From the NCBI RefSeq assembly GCF_026013605.1, contig NZ_JAPDPJ010000001.1, positions 248,001 through 312,000 of the forward strand: a DNA stretch of 64,000 nt, given 5' to 3'. Each line of letters opens with the position of its first letter. The first letter of the stretch is position 1. Below the pieces are notes generated by a model. That model had not been told where the DNA came from. It did not search any database and saw nothing but the letters and a program-made list of their open reading frames with translations. A program made the translations under genes and the position numbers. Below are positions 19,790 through 29,704 of the stretch, piece by piece. The DNA comes from Plebeiibacterium sediminum. Its GTDB lineage: Bacteria > Bacteroidota > Bacteroidia > Bacteroidales > Marinilabiliaceae.

Positions 19790-19855
19790 ATGACAAATAA
19801 TTTTTCACTCATTCTCATTAACATTATTCTCTTGGTCATTACCAGGCAGAAGTGA
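19790..19855 (+). CDS. ilv-leu operon leader peptide rich in Ile, Leu and Val
   Basis: ATG 19790 opens a 21-codon frame ending in TGA at 19853-19855. Residues 7-17 read LILINIILLVI: 10 of 11 are branched-chain amino acids (5 Ile, 4 Leu, 1 Val), just where a regulatory leader should have them. A promoter lies directly upstream and a terminator hairpin 44 bases downstream, before ilvD. CTC is used for three of the four Leu codons although this AT-rich genome mostly uses TTA, so a rare tRNA may make stalling more sensitive. The peptide itself is probably not functional. Confidence 0.88.
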   Translation: MTNNFSLILINIILLVITRQK

Positions 19856-19933
19856 GAATGGTATGTGAAATTTGAAAATATTATATTTTTTTCAAAAGGC
19901 CTTTCTCACAATCGTGATGAAAGGTTTTTTTTT
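19810..19933 (+). promoter_or_regulatory. ilv-leu attenuator with three alternative pairings
   Basis: Segment 1, CATTCTCA (19810-19817) within the Ile/Leu codons, pairs with segment 2, TGAGAATG (19853-19860). Segment 2, as GTGAGAA (19852-19858), can instead pair with segment 3, TTCTCAC (19903-19909). Segment 3 forms the 5' side of the terminator: CCTTTC-TCAC (19900-19909) with GTGA-T-GAAAGG (19914-19924), then nine T. A ribosome stalled on segment 1 would free segment 2 to block the terminator. This is the classic attenuation logic; folding energies were not computed. Confidence 0.85.
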
Positions 19934-19962
19934 ATCTGTAACTGAAAGATTATTAATATAAA

Positions 19963-21789
19963 ATGAAGAATAAACTAAGAAGCGCAACAACTACCGAAGG
20001 CCGTAGAATGGCTGGTGCAAGAAGTCTTTGGAGAGCAAACGGAGTTAAGGAAGAACAGTTTGGTAAACCAATGATTGCAATAGTAAATTCTTTTACCCAG
20101 TTCGTTCCAGGACATGTTCATTTACATGAAATTGGTCAGGAAGTAAAAAAAATGATCGAAGCTCAGGGATGCTTTGCTGCTGAGTTTAATACTATTGCTA
20201 TTGATGATGGTATTGCTATGGGTCATGATGGGATGTTATATTCTTTACCATCAAGAGATGTAATCGCTGACAGTGTTGAATATATGTGTAATGCACACAG
20301 AGCCGATGCCATGGTATGCATTAGTAACTGTGATAAAATTACACCAGGAATGTTAATGGCAGCTATGCGCTTAAATATTCCGGCAATTTTTGTTTCAGGT
20401 GGACCAATGGAAGCAGGTAAAGTAGGCCAAAGAGCACTTGACCTTGTTGATGCAATGGTTATGGCTGCTGACGATTCAGTTTCTGATGAAGAAGTAAGTG
20501 CTGTTGAAGCAAATGCATGTCCTACATGTGGTTCTTGTTCCGGTATGTTTACTGCAAATTCCATGAACTGTTTAAATGAGGCAATTGGCCTTGCTCTTCC
20601 AGGAAACGGAACTATTGTTGCTACGCACAAGAACAGAAAAGCTTTATTTGAAAAAGCTGCAAAAACAATTGTAGAAAATACATATAAATATTACAGAGAC
20701 GGTGATGATTCTGTTTTACCTCGTTCTATAGCCACATTTAATGCATTTAAAAATGCTATGACTTTAGATGTTGCAATGGGAGGTTCAACAAACACAGTTC
20801 TCCACATTTTGGCTATAGCACATGAAGCTGGTGTAAACTTTACAATGGATGATATCGATCAGATTTCAAGACATACTCCGGTTTTATCTAAAGTTGCGCC
20901 AAACTCACACTATCATATTGAAGATGTTAACCGTGCGGGTGGTATTTTAGGTATTTTATCTGAACTAAATAAATCTGGTTTATTAGATAATACTGTAAAA
21001 AGAGCTGACGGACTAACTCTTAAAGAAGCTATTGAAAAATATGATGTGACGAGTTCTACAGCTTCAGAAGAGGCTAAAGAAATTTATTCGAGTGCTCCAG
21101 CCGGAATCAGAAACCTTACCATGGGCTCTCAAAACGCACAATATGCAGAGTTAGACCTTGATAGAGATAAAGGATGTATCAGATCTGTTGAAAAAGCTTA
21201 CAACAAAGATGGTGGTTTAGCTGTTCTTAAAGGAAACATTGCTTTTGATGGTTGTGTTGTTAAAACAGCAGGTGTTGATGAGTCTATTTTTGTATTTAAA
21301 GGTAAAGCAAGAGTATATCAATCACAGGATGCCGCATGTGAGGGTATCTTATCTGGAGAAGTTGAAGCAGGAGAAGTAGTTGTGATTACATATGAAGGAC
21401 CTAAAGGTGGACCTGGAATGCAAGAAATGTTATACCCTACTTCATATATAAAATCTCGTCACTTAGGCGAAAAATGTGCATTAATTACTGATGGTAGATT
21501 CTCTGGAGGAACTTCAGGATTATCTATCGGACATATATCTCCAGAAGCAGCTGCGGGAGGTAATATTGGTCTGGTACAAACTGGTGATGAAATTGAAATA
21601 AATATTCCTGAAAGATCAATTAATGTATTGATCTCTGATGAAGAGTTGGCTGAAAGAAGAAAAGCTGAAGAAGCAAAAGGTGAAAAAGCATTTTTACCAG
21701 AACCTAGGGAAAGAGCTGTTTCTAAAGCACTAAAAGCATACGCCAGCTTAGTTAGCTCTGCTGATAAGGGAGCTGTTAGATTAATTTAA
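19963..21789 (+). CDS. ilvD: Dihydroxy-acid dehydratase
   Basis: A 608-residue Fe-S enzyme that dehydrates dihydroxy acids to the 2-keto acids preceding valine and isoleucine. The cluster Cys residues appear in [11 protein letters not shown] and [40 protein letters not shown] is the C-terminal signature holding the catalytic Ser. It is the first structural gene after the attenuator. A 15-bp inverted repeat occupies the gap before ilvB. Confidence 0.97.
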   Translation: MKNKLRSATTTEGRRMAGARSLWRANGVKEEQFGKPMIAIVNSFTQFVPGHVHLHEIGQEVKKMIEAQGCFAAEFNTIAIDDGIAMGHDGMLYSLPSRDVIADSVEYMCNAHRADAMVCISNCDKITPGMLMAAMRLNIPAIFVSGGPMEAGKVGQRALDLVDAMVMAADDSVSDEEVSAVEANACPTCGSCSGMFTANSMNCLNEAIGLALPGNGTIVATHKNRKALFEKAAKTIVENTYKYYRDGDDSVLPRSIATFNAFKNAMTLDVAMGGSTNTVLHILAIAHEAGVNFTMDDIDQISRHTPVLSKVAPNSHYHIEDVNRAGGILGILSELNKSGLLDNTVKRADGLTLKEAIEKYDVTSSTASEEAKEIYSSAPAGIRNLTMGSQNAQYAELDLDRDKGCIRSVEKAYNKDGGLAVLKGNIAFDGCVVKTAGVDESIFVFKGKARVYQSQDAACEGILSGEVEAGEVVVITYEGPKGGPGMQEMLYPTSYIKSRHLGEKCALITDGRFSGGTSGLSIGHISPEAAAGGNIGLVQTGDEIEINIPERSINVLISDEELAERRKAEEAKGEKAFLPEPRERAVSKALKAYASLVSSADKGAVRLI

Positions 21790-21805
21790 TTGCAAAAGCA
21801 AATAG

Positions 21806-21858
21806 AGTGTAATAGCACAACAATGAACATATTAGCTTTTTAATTGTGTTATTACACT
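21806..21858 (+). repeat. Intercistronic hairpin between ilvD and ilvB
   Basis: AGTGTAATAGCACAA (21806-21820) and TTGTGTTATTACACT (21844-21858) pair over 15 positions with a single G-U and a 23-base loop. No T-tract follows. It may be a processing or stability element, or a partial terminator within the operon. Confidence 0.7.
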
Positions 21859-21891
21859 AAATAGATAAGGTTTTCAGTAAAAACAAATTAT

Positions 21892-23625
21892 ATGGAACCA
21901 CAAAGCCAAATACTCATGGAAAAGAACAAAAAAGGGAAAGAGAGAATTTCCGGTTCAGAAGCATTGCTTCGATCGCTATTGTGTGAGGGAGTGGATTTAA
22001 TATTCGGGTATCCGGGCGGTGCCATCATGCCAGTTTATGATGCATTATACGATTACCAGGATAAATTACACCATGTACTCACACGACATGAACAGGGGGC
22101 TGTTCATGCTGCACAAGGATACGCAAGAGTAACTGGTAAAGTGGGTGTCTGTTTTGCAACTTCAGGTCCTGGAGCAACTAATACGGTAACAGGAATAGCT
22201 GACGCTATGATTGATTCAACTCCTTTAGTTGTTATTACTGGTCAGGTTGCATCTCCATTATTAGGATCAGATGCTTTTCAAGAAATAGATGTTGTGGGTA
22301 TCACACAACCAATTACAAAATGGAATTACCTGGTAAAAAATGCTGAGGATATTCCAGATGCCATTGCCAGAGCTTTTTATATTGCATCAACCGGCAGACC
22401 AGGTCCTGTTGTAATTGATATTGCAAAAGACGCTCAGGTTGGTCAATTTGATTTTGAGTACAAAAAAGTTAATCATATCCGTAGTTACACCCCTACTCCT
22501 TTAACAAAACAAGGATCAATAATAGAGGCTGCCTCGGTTATAAATTCAGCAAAAAAACCTCTTGCTCTTGTTGGACAAGGTGTTATACTTGGGAATGCAG
22601 AAAATGAATTAAAAACATTTTTAGATAAATCAGGAATACCTGCTGCATGGACACTATTAGGTTTATCAGCAATGCCAACTGATTATGAATTAAATGTTGG
22701 TATGCTTGGAATGCATGGTAATATTGGTCCTAATATCAAAACAAACGAATGTGATGTACTTATTGCAATTGGTATGCGTTTTGACGATAGAGTTACCGGT
22801 GACATAAGCAGATATGCTACCCAGGCAAAAATCATCCACCTTGAAATTGATCCTGCAGAAATTAATAAAATTATTCATGCAGATGTACCAGTTTTAGGCG
22901 ATGTAAAGGAGACGCTTCCAAAATTAACAGAAGTTATTCAGGAAAAATCATATCCTGAGTGGATGAATGAATTTAAGGAATGCGAAGATCTTGAAAATAA
23001 AAAAGTAATTTCCGAAGAACTGATGCCTTCAAAAGATGGTATGACAATGGGTGAAGTTGTTAGAAAAGTATCCAATGCTTTTGATGATGATGCAATTATG
23101 GTTACCGATGTTGGCCAGCATCAAATGATGGGTTCAAGATACTTTAACTTTAAACAAACCCGAAGTGTTGTAACTTCAGGAGGTTTAGGTACAATGGGAT
23201 TTGGTTTACCTGCTTCATTAGGGGCTAAATTAGGAATGCCAAATCGTGAGGTGTGCTTATTTGTTGGTGATGGTGGTTTTCAGATGACCATACAAGAGCT
23301 TGGAACAATTTTTCAAACAAAGGCTGCTGTAAAAATCATTCTATTGAATAACAATTTTTTAGGAATGGTTCGTCAATGGCAGGAGTTATTCTTTGATAGA
23401 AGATATGCTTCCACAGAACTTGACAATCCAGATTTCCAAACTATAGCAAAAGGTTATGGTATTGAATCTAAATTGGTTACTTCAAGAGATAATCTTGACG
23501 AGGCTATTGAACAAATGGTTAAGAGTAAGAGTTCTTTCTTGTTAGAAGTAAGAGTTGAAAAAGAAGGAAATGTATTTCCTATGGTTCCAACTGGGTGTTC
23601 GGTTTCTGATATCCGTTTAGATTAG
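21892..23625 (+). CDS. ilvB: Acetolactate synthase, large subunit
   Basis: A 577-residue ThDP enzyme that condenses two pyruvates to acetolactate, or pyruvate with 2-ketobutyrate. The ThDP-activating Glu lies in VLTRHEQGAVHAAQGYAR. FATSGPGATN and the ThDP/Mg motif VGDGGFQMTIQEL...NNNFLGMVRQWQ are typical, and FDDRVTGD marks the FAD-binding middle domain of the biosynthetic enzyme. ATG 21892 is used; ATG 21916 (MEKNKKGKERISG) is an equally good start. The small subunit follows after 28 bases. Confidence 0.96.
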   Translation: MEPQSQILMEKNKKGKERISGSEALLRSLLCEGVDLIFGYPGGAIMPVYDALYDYQDKLHHVLTRHEQGAVHAAQGYARVTGKVGVCFATSGPGATNTVTGIADAMIDSTPLVVITGQVASPLLGSDAFQEIDVVGITQPITKWNYLVKNAEDIPDAIARAFYIASTGRPGPVVIDIAKDAQVGQFDFEYKKVNHIRSYTPTPLTKQGSIIEAASVINSAKKPLALVGQGVILGNAENELKTFLDKSGIPAAWTLLGLSAMPTDYELNVGMLGMHGNIGPNIKTNECDVLIAIGMRFDDRVTGDISRYATQAKIIHLEIDPAEINKIIHADVPVLGDVKETLPKLTEVIQEKSYPEWMNEFKECEDLENKKVISEELMPSKDGMTMGEVVRKVSNAFDDDAIMVTDVGQHQMMGSRYFNFKQTRSVVTSGGLGTMGFGLPASLGAKLGMPNREVCLFVGDGGFQMTIQELGTIFQTKAAVKIILLNNNFLGMVRQWQELFFDRRYASTELDNPDFQTIAKGYGIESKLVTSRDNLDEAIEQMVKSKSSFLLEVRVEKEGNVFPMVPTGCSVSDIRLD

Positions 23626-23653
23626 TATTTTTTTCATTATTAAAATTGAAATC

Positions 23654-24208
23654 ATGCAGCAAGAATTCACCTTAACCATATTTTCAGAAAATCACGTTGG
23701 CCTCTTAAACCAGGTTACAACTGCATTTACAAGAAGAAGTATCAATATTGAGAGTTTAAATGTTTCAGAATCTTCTTTGGAAGGAATTCATAAATTCACA
23801 ATTGTTGTTTTCTCTACCAGAGAAATCATTGAAAAACTTGTAGGTCAGTTAGAAAAAAAACTGGATGTTCTGAAGGTATTTGTATTTACAACTGATGAAA
23901 TCATTCATCAGGAATTAGCCTTATACAAGGTACCTACAGAGGCGTTACTGAACGGAAATGAAATAGAACAAATAGTTCGTCAATATGGCGCTCAAATTAT
24001 GGAAGTAACTCCAGAATATACTGTAATTCAAAAAACAGGTCATAAATCAGAAACACAAGAGCTCTTTGTGAAACTTGATAAATACGGAGTACTTCAATTT
24101 ATTCGTTCAGGAAGAATTGCAATTACAAAACTCAGAACTGAACTTCTTGAAAAATACCTTAAGAAATTAAGAACTGAAGCTAAAATCAGAGGAATAGAAT
24201 CTTTTTAA
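23654..24208 (+). CDS. ilvN: Acetolactate synthase, regulatory small subunit
   Basis: A 184-residue subunit with an N-terminal ACT domain (about 4-75: FTLTIFSENHVGLLNQVTTAFTRR) and a C-terminal ALS_ss_C-like part. It activates IlvB and confers feedback inhibition, usually by valine. The RRSINIESLNV segment, normally part of the valine-binding ACT fold, is intact. The length fits the longer small-subunit type. Its place right after ilvB supports the call. Confidence 0.94.
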   Translation: MQQEFTLTIFSENHVGLLNQVTTAFTRRSINIESLNVSESSLEGIHKFTIVVFSTREIIEKLVGQLEKKLDVLKVFVFTTDEIIHQELALYKVPTEALLNGNEIEQIVRQYGAQIMEVTPEYTVIQKTGHKSETQELFVKLDKYGVLQFIRSGRIAITKLRTELLEKYLKKLRTEAKIRGIESF

Positions 24209-24276
24209 TAATACCCAATAAAAAGGAATGAGGTCTTTCCCGGCTTCTTCCGCAAAATGATTTATTTAATTAAGTT

Positions 24277-25770
24277 ATGGATAATAAAGTTTATATTTTT
24301 GACACCACATTGAGGGACGGAGAGCAGGTTCCTGGTTGCCAGTTGAACACTATTGAAAAAATAGAAGTAGCAAGGCAACTGGAAAAACTCGGTGTTGATA
24401 TTATTGAGGCCGGGTTTCCCATCTCAAGTCCAGGGGACTTTAATTCGGTCGTCGAAATTTCAAAAGCAGTATCAAATCCCACAATTTGTGCGTTAACTCG
24501 TGCTGTAAAAAAAGATATTGAGGTTGCTGCTGATGCATTAAAGTATGCAAAAAGAGGAAGAATCCATACTGGTATTGGCACTTCTCCTTACCATATTTAT
24601 CAAAAATTAAATTCAAACCCTGATGAAATTATTGAACGTGGAGTTGCTGCGGTAAAGTATGCTCGTCAGTTTGTTGATGATGTTGAGTTCTACGCTGAAG
24701 ATGCAGGTAGAAGTGACAACGAATATTTAGCAAGAGTAATTGAGGCTGTTATTGCAGCTGGAGCAACAGTTGTAAATATTCCTGATACTACAGGATACTG
24801 TTTACCTTCTGAATATGGCGAAAAAATTGCTTACCTGGTAAACAACGTTCCTAACATTGATAAAGCAATTATCTCTACTCACTGTCACAACGACTTGGGT
24901 ATGGCAACAGCAAATACACTTTCTGGTATTATTAATGGTGCCCGCCAGGTTGAAGTTACTTTAAATGGTTTGGGAGAACGTGCCGGAAATACAGCGTTGG
25001 AAGAAGTTGTAATGGCTATTAAAGCACATAAAGACCTTGATTTTACAACAGCAATTGACGCTAAACAGATTATAAAAACAAGTAAACTTGTTTCTACTTT
25101 AATGCGTATGCCAGTTCAGGCAAACAAAGCAATTGTAGGTCGTAATGCCTTTGCTCACTCTTCTGGTATTCACCAGGATGGCGTATTAAAAAATCGTGAA
25201 ACTTACGAAATTATTGACCCGGCAGACGTTGGTGTAAAGGAATCAAGCATTGTTCTTACTGCTCGTAGTGGACGTGCTGCATTAAAGCACAGATTAGAAG
25301 TTCTTGGATATACCTTGGATCAGGAAAAATTAGATCAGGTTTACAAAAACTTCCTAATTCTTGCTGACTCGAAAAAAGATATAGCAGACGAAGATCTTGA
25401 AGTATTAGTAGGACACGAAAAGAAAGAAGAGAGAGTTCTTAAATTAGATAATCTTCAGGTTATTTGTGGTAAATCATGTATCCCTTCTGCTACAGTTACA
25501 TTGAACTTTAATGGTAAAATCATGACAAAAAATGCCATTGGTGACGGTCCTGTAGATGCTGCATTTAAAGCAATCAGAAAAATGATTCCTACCGAAGCTG
25601 TGTTAGAAGAATATTTAGTGCAAGCAGTAACCAGAGGTTCTGATGATATAGGAAAAGTTCATGTTCAATTAGCACTAGATGGTAAAACAGTACATGGATT
25701 TGGTGCTAATGTAGATATTCTGACAGCTTCTGTTTGGGCATATTTAGATGCATTATCTAAAATAATGTAA
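24277..25770 (+). CDS. leuA: 2-isopropylmalate synthase
   Basis: A 497-residue enzyme that condenses acetyl-CoA with 2-ketoisovalerate, the first step of leucine synthesis. The HMGL-like TIM barrel has [16 protein letters not shown] and the metal-binding [30 protein letters not shown] follows, and [19 protein letters not shown] is the subdomain signature. Residues about 385-497 form the LeuA allosteric domain that binds leucine. A second, more divergent homologue lies three genes downstream. A 15-bp inverted repeat fills the gap to leuC. Confidence 0.95.
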   Translation: MDNKVYIFDTTLRDGEQVPGCQLNTIEKIEVARQLEKLGVDIIEAGFPISSPGDFNSVVEISKAVSNPTICALTRAVKKDIEVAADALKYAKRGRIHTGIGTSPYHIYQKLNSNPDEIIERGVAAVKYARQFVDDVEFYAEDAGRSDNEYLARVIEAVIAAGATVVNIPDTTGYCLPSEYGEKIAYLVNNVPNIDKAIISTHCHNDLGMATANTLSGIINGARQVEVTLNGLGERAGNTALEEVVMAIKAHKDLDFTTAIDAKQIIKTSKLVSTLMRMPVQANKAIVGRNAFAHSSGIHQDGVLKNRETYEIIDPADVGVKESSIVLTARSGRAALKHRLEVLGYTLDQEKLDQVYKNFLILADSKKDIADEDLEVLVGHEKKEERVLKLDNLQVICGKSCIPSATVTLNFNGKIMTKNAIGDGPVDAAFKAIRKMIPTEAVLEEYLVQAVTRGSDDIGKVHVQLALDGKTVHGFGANVDILTASVWAYLDALSKIM

Positions 25771-25779
25771 AAGACTTTT

Positions 25780-25829
25780 ATATAATAGATAAGAACCTCT
25801 TAAACAAGTATATATCTTATCTATTATAT
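25780..25829 (+). repeat. Intercistronic hairpin between leuA and leuC
   Basis: ATATAATAGATAAGA (25780-25794) and TCTTATCTATTATAT (25815-25829) are a perfect 15-bp inverted repeat with a 20-base loop. The stem is AT-rich and no T-tract follows, so a terminator role is unlikely. Confidence 0.7.
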
Positions 25830-25867
25830 CTATCTAAAAAAATTAATAACTTATAAATATTAGAAAA

Positions 25868-27265
25868 TTGGCAGGGAAAACGCTTTTTGACAAGATTTGG
25901 GATATGCACGAAGTGAAGACCATCGAGGATGGCCCTTCAGTATTGTATATCGACCGTCACTTAGTACATGAAGTGACCAGTCCACAAGCATTTGCAGGGT
26001 TAAAAGCTCGTGGAATCAAAGTATTCAGACCGCAAAACACATTTGCAACTCCTGATCATAACATTCCAACAATTAACCAACATCTCCCAATTGCAGATGA
26101 AATATCACGTTTTCAAGTTGATACTTTAACACAAAACTGTGAAGATAACAATGTAACTCTATTTGGTTTAGGTCACCCTAAAAACGGTGTTGTTCACGTT
26201 GTTGGACCGGAAAACGGTATCACTCAACCAGGAATGACTATTGTTTGTGGTGATAGCCATACTTCTACTCACGGTGCTTTTGGTAGTATTGCCTTTGGTA
26301 TTGGTACATCTGAAGTAGAAATGGTACTTTCTACACAATGTATCATGCAACCTCGCCCAAAAACAATGAAAATTAACATTGAAGGTGAGCTTGAAAAAGG
26401 AGTTACTGCTAAAGATTTAGTATTATATGTTATTTCAAAACTTACTACGGGAGGAGGAACCGGATACTTCGTTGAATTTGCAGGTTCTGCAGTTCGTAGT
26501 TTAAGTATGGAAGGACGTATGACTGTTTGTAACATGAGTATTGAAATGGGTGCTCGTGGAGGATTAATTGCTCCTGACGAAAAAACTATTGAATACGTTA
26601 AAGGCAGAGAGTATGCTCCTAAAGGTGCAGATTGGGATGCTGCTGTAGAAAAATGGAAAGAGTTATATACTGATGAAGATGCTGTATTTGATAAAGTTTA
26701 TGACTTTAAAGCATCTGATATCGAACCAATGATTACTTATGGTACTAACCCGGGAATGGGTGTTGGTATTACTCAGAATATTCCAACGTTAGATACTATT
26801 GACGCATCTTCTCAAAAAACTTATTTAAAGTCATTAGACTACATGGGATATGCTCCGGGAGAAGCTATGCTTGGTAAAAAAATCGACTGGATTTTCGTAG
26901 GTAGTTGTACAAACGGACGTATTGAAGATATAAGAACATTTGCAAATGCTGTAAAAGGTAAGAAAAAGGCAGATGGCGTTACTGCATGGATTGTTCCTGG
27001 ATCACACCAGGTTGAAGACCAGGCAATTGCTGAAGGCTTAAAAGATATTCTTGAAGAGGCTGGTTTTGAACTACGTCAACCAGGATGTTCTGCATGTTTG
27101 GCAATGAATGATGACAAAGTTCCTGCTGGTAAATATTCAGTATCTACAAGTAACCGTAACTTCGAAGGACGTCAAGGTCCGGGTGCAAGAACATTATTAG
27201 CAAGTCCTTTGACTGCTGCTGCTTGTGCTGTTACAGGTGTAATTACTGATCCACGTACTTTATAA
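25868..27265 (+). CDS. leuC: 3-isopropylmalate dehydratase, large subunit
   Basis: A 465-residue aconitase-family subunit that isomerises 2- to 3-isopropylmalate and probably also citramalate. The start is TTG 25868, chosen because [14 protein letters not shown] matches the usual LeuC N-terminus and no ATG is near. The 4Fe-4S Cys residues lie in [13 protein letters not shown] and [11 protein letters not shown], and [12 protein letters not shown] is conserved. The small subunit follows 19 bases later. The non-ATG start may lower translation relative to leuD. Confidence 0.96.
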   Translation: MAGKTLFDKIWDMHEVKTIEDGPSVLYIDRHLVHEVTSPQAFAGLKARGIKVFRPQNTFATPDHNIPTINQHLPIADEISRFQVDTLTQNCEDNNVTLFGLGHPKNGVVHVVGPENGITQPGMTIVCGDSHTSTHGAFGSIAFGIGTSEVEMVLSTQCIMQPRPKTMKINIEGELEKGVTAKDLVLYVISKLTTGGGTGYFVEFAGSAVRSLSMEGRMTVCNMSIEMGARGGLIAPDEKTIEYVKGREYAPKGADWDAAVEKWKELYTDEDAVFDKVYDFKASDIEPMITYGTNPGMGVGITQNIPTLDTIDASSQKTYLKSLDYMGYAPGEAMLGKKIDWIFVGSCTNGRIEDIRTFANAVKGKKKADGVTAWIVPGSHQVEDQAIAEGLKDILEEAGFELRQPGCSACLAMNDDKVPAGKYSVSTSNRNFEGRQGPGARTLLASPLTAAACAVTGVITDPRTL

Positions 27266-27284
27266 TCATAAAAAATTAAAGAAA

Positions 27285-27869
27285 ATGCCAATAGAAAAAT
27301 TTGTTACATTAGAGTCAACCTATGTACCACTTCCTATTGAGAACGTGGATACAGACCAAATTATACCAGCTCGTTTTTTAAAGGCTACTACCAAAGAAGG
27401 TTTTGGTGACAACCTATTCGCCGACTGGAGATATAATAAAGATGGTTCTGCAAAAGCTGACTTCGTATTAAACGATCCTAAATATACTGGATCAGTACTT
27501 GTTGCTGGTAAAAACTTTGGGTCAGGATCTTCTCGTGAGCATGCAGCATGGGCTGTTCATGGTTACGGTTTTAAAGTTGTTGTTTCTAGTTTCTTTGCTG
27601 ATATCTTTAAAAACAACTCATTGAACAATGGTGTGTTACCAGTTGTTGTATCTGAGGAATTTTTATCGGAACTATTTGCAGCTGATGAGAAAAATACAGT
27701 AGTTGTAAATCTTGAAGAACAAACAATTACTAATAAGGCAACAGGAAACACTGAATCATTTGAAATCAATGGCTATAAAAAGAACTGTTTATTAAATGGT
27801 TATGATGACATTGATTATTTGATCAGCGTTAAAGATGAGATCGAAGCTTTTGAGGGATCTAAAGCTTAA
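27285..27869 (+). CDS. leuD: 3-isopropylmalate dehydratase, small subunit
   Basis: A 194-residue swivel-domain subunit that completes the LeuCD isomerase. The N-terminus with [14 protein letters not shown] and the substrate-binding [16 protein letters not shown] loop are diagnostic. [17 protein letters not shown] is also conserved. It directly follows leuC. The gap to the next gene holds a 14-bp inverted repeat. Confidence 0.96.
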   Translation: MPIEKFVTLESTYVPLPIENVDTDQIIPARFLKATTKEGFGDNLFADWRYNKDGSAKADFVLNDPKYTGSVLVAGKNFGSGSSREHAAWAVHGYGFKVVVSSFFADIFKNNSLNNGVLPVVVSEEFLSELFAADEKNTVVVNLEEQTITNKATGNTESFEINGYKKNCLLNGYDDIDYLISVKDEIEAFEGSKA

Positions 27870-27879
27870 TAAATAACAA

Positions 27880-27916
27880 CAACGGCATAAGTCTTTTATA
27901 TGGATTTATGCCGTTG
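27880..27916 (+). repeat. Intercistronic hairpin after leuD
   Basis: CAACGGCATAAGTC (27880-27893) pairs with GATTTATGCCGTTG (27903-27916) over 14 positions with one G-U and a 9-base loop. It is the most GC-rich of the operon's inner hairpins, but the downstream CATTTAAG is not a T-tract. Partial termination is possible. Confidence 0.68.
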
Positions 27917-28007
27917 CATTTAAGTAATTCAATATTACTGGATCTACCATCTGTAAGACAACAAATGTCTTATTAGTATCACTAATACTTTGATACAATC
28001 TAGAAGC

Positions 28008-29564
28008 ATGAAAATAGAAGTAATGGATACCACACTCCGGGATGGAGAGCAAACTACCGGAGTATCTTTTAATGTTGGTGAGAAACTGGCAATGGCCAAG
28101 TTATTAATAGAAGAACTTAATATTGATCGTATTGAAGTTGCTTCTGCCAGAGTTTCAGAGGGAGAATTTGATGCCGTTAAACGAATTACAGAGTGGGCTA
28201 AAAAAAACAATTTTCTAGACAGAATAGAAGTATTAGGCTTTGTTGATGGAGATATCTCCTTAAAATGGATTCAAAATGCAGGAGCCAAAGTCATTAATCT
28301 TTTGACTAAAGGTTCTTTAAAACACGTACAAGGTCAGCTACGAAAAACTCCAGAAGAACATATGAATGATGTTTCCAAATTGGTTGATAAAGCAACCTCA
28401 ATGGGAATAGATGTAAATGTTTATCTTGAGGACTGGAGTAACGGAATGTTAACTTCTCCTGATTATGTTTATTTTGTAATTGGAGAATTAAAAAAGATGA
28501 ACATCAAACGTATCATGTTACCAGATACATTAGGAGTATTGAATCCAGACCAGACATTTGAATTTTGTACCGAAATGGTAACCCGTTTTCCTGAAACTCA
28601 TTTTGATTTCCATGCTCATAACGATTATGACATGGCAGTTGCTAATGTATTCTCAGCATTAAAAACCGGTATTTCAGGAATTCATACAACAGTAAACGGT
28701 CTGGGAGAACGTGCCGGAAACGCTCCTTTAGCAAGTGTAATTGGTATTCTTAATGATCACCTTAAACTTCAGAATAGTTTAGATGAATCAAAAATCACAC
28801 GAGTGAGCAAAATTGTAGAACAATTTTCAGGTTTAAGAATACCAGAAAATCAACCTATCACTGGATACAATGTATTTACCCAGTGCAGTGGAGTTCATGC
28901 AGATGGTGACAGCAAAGACAACCTATACTTCAATAATTTAATGCCTGAACGTTTTGGAAGAAATCGACGTTACGCATTAGGTAAAACCTCGGGAAAAGCA
29001 AATATTAAAAAGAATCTGGAAGAGTTAGGCATTGAGCTGGACTCTGAAGAAATGAAAAAAATTACTCAAAGGGTAATTGAACTGGGCGACAAAAAGAAAA
29101 CTGTTACCATTGAAGATTTACCTTTTATAATTGCCGATGTATTAAAGAGTTCTTCTGTTAAAGATGCCATCAAAATAAGAAATTATAACTTATCTTTGGC
29201 ACACGATCTAAGACCTTTAGCATCTATTAGTATGGAAATAAATGGCAATCGTTATGATGAAACAGCTGTTGGTGATGGTCAGTACGATGCCTTTATGAAA
29301 GCGCTTTGGAGAATTTATAAAAAATTAGATAAAGTACATCCTATATTAAGTGATTATTGGGTTAGTATACCTCCGGGAGGAAAAACAGATGCTTTTGTTG
29401 AAACAATGATCACGTGGGATTATAAAGGTGTTGAAATTAAAACCAGGGGCCTGGCTGCCGACCAAACACAAGCTGCTATTGAAGCCACAATTAAAGTTCT
29501 TAATGTTATTGAAGAAGGCACTTTAACACGTCAGGCAAACTGGAAAGATAAATTTGAACAATAA
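28008..29564 (+). CDS. Second LeuA-type synthase, probable (R)-citramalate synthase
   Basis: About 518 residues from ATG 28008; a TTG at 27990 would add six. It is an HMGL-like synthase with [17 protein letters not shown], the metal motif FHAHNDYDMAVAN and [13 protein letters not shown], plus a C-terminal LeuA-like allosteric domain. It is clearly distinct from the upstream LeuA. In this family divergent members often make citramalate from pyruvate and acetyl-CoA, a threonine-independent entry to isoleucine. Its place between leuCD and leuB, whose enzymes also serve that route, and the absence of ilvA here support this reading. A second isopropylmalate synthase remains possible; the specificity cannot be read from motifs alone. 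Confidence 0.7.
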   Translation: MKIEVMDTTLRDGEQTTGVSFNVGEKLAMAKLLIEELNIDRIEVASARVSEGEFDAVKRITEWAKKNNFLDRIEVLGFVDGDISLKWIQNAGAKVINLLTKGSLKHVQGQLRKTPEEHMNDVSKLVDKATSMGIDVNVYLEDWSNGMLTSPDYVYFVIGELKKMNIKRIMLPDTLGVLNPDQTFEFCTEMVTRFPETHFDFHAHNDYDMAVANVFSALKTGISGIHTTVNGLGERAGNAPLASVIGILNDHLKLQNSLDESKITRVSKIVEQFSGLRIPENQPITGYNVFTQCSGVHADGDSKDNLYFNNLMPERFGRNRRYALGKTSGKANIKKNLEELGIELDSEEMKKITQRVIELGDKKKTVTIEDLPFIIADVLKSSSVKDAIKIRNYNLSLAHDLRPLASISMEINGNRYDETAVGDGQYDAFMKALWRIYKKLDKVHPILSDYWVSIPPGGKTDAFVETMITWDYKGVEIKTRGLAADQTQAAIEATIKVLNVIEEGTLTRQANWKDKFEQ

Positions 29565-29573
29565 AATAAATAA

Positions 29574-29611
29574 TGAGATAAAGTTACTTATTAAAACCTC
29601 CTTTTATCTCA
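29574..29611 (+). repeat. Inverted repeat before leuB
   Basis: TGAGATAAA (29574-29582) and TTTATCTCA (29603-29611) pair over 9 bp with a 20-base loop. The 140-base gap before leuB shows no clear TAnnTTTG promoter. Confidence 0.5.
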
Positions 29612-29704
29612 ACACATAATTGTAAGTAAATAGTTTAAATAGAAATAGAGAAAATAGTTAAGTTTACATCACTTTCCTAATTCTTTTATCTAAAGCAAAA
29701 TAAA

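Larger units (their letters stand above)
19519..19962 (+). other. Leader region between ilvC and ilvD
   Basis: This stretch has no long reading frame. The first 200 bases are AT-rich without a recognised element. From about 19728 it holds a promoter, a leader peptide, alternative pairing segments and a terminator, all annotated separately. Confidence 0.7.

Noticed and set aside
20223-20630. 135-codon minus-strand frame inside ilvD
   Set aside because: It is antisense to the Fe-S region of IlvD, and its apparent sequence follows from the codon pattern of the real gene.
24209-24276. Separate leucine leader upstream of leuA
   Set aside because: The 68-base gap has no Leu-rich frame and no terminator, so leuA most likely depends on the ilvD promoter.
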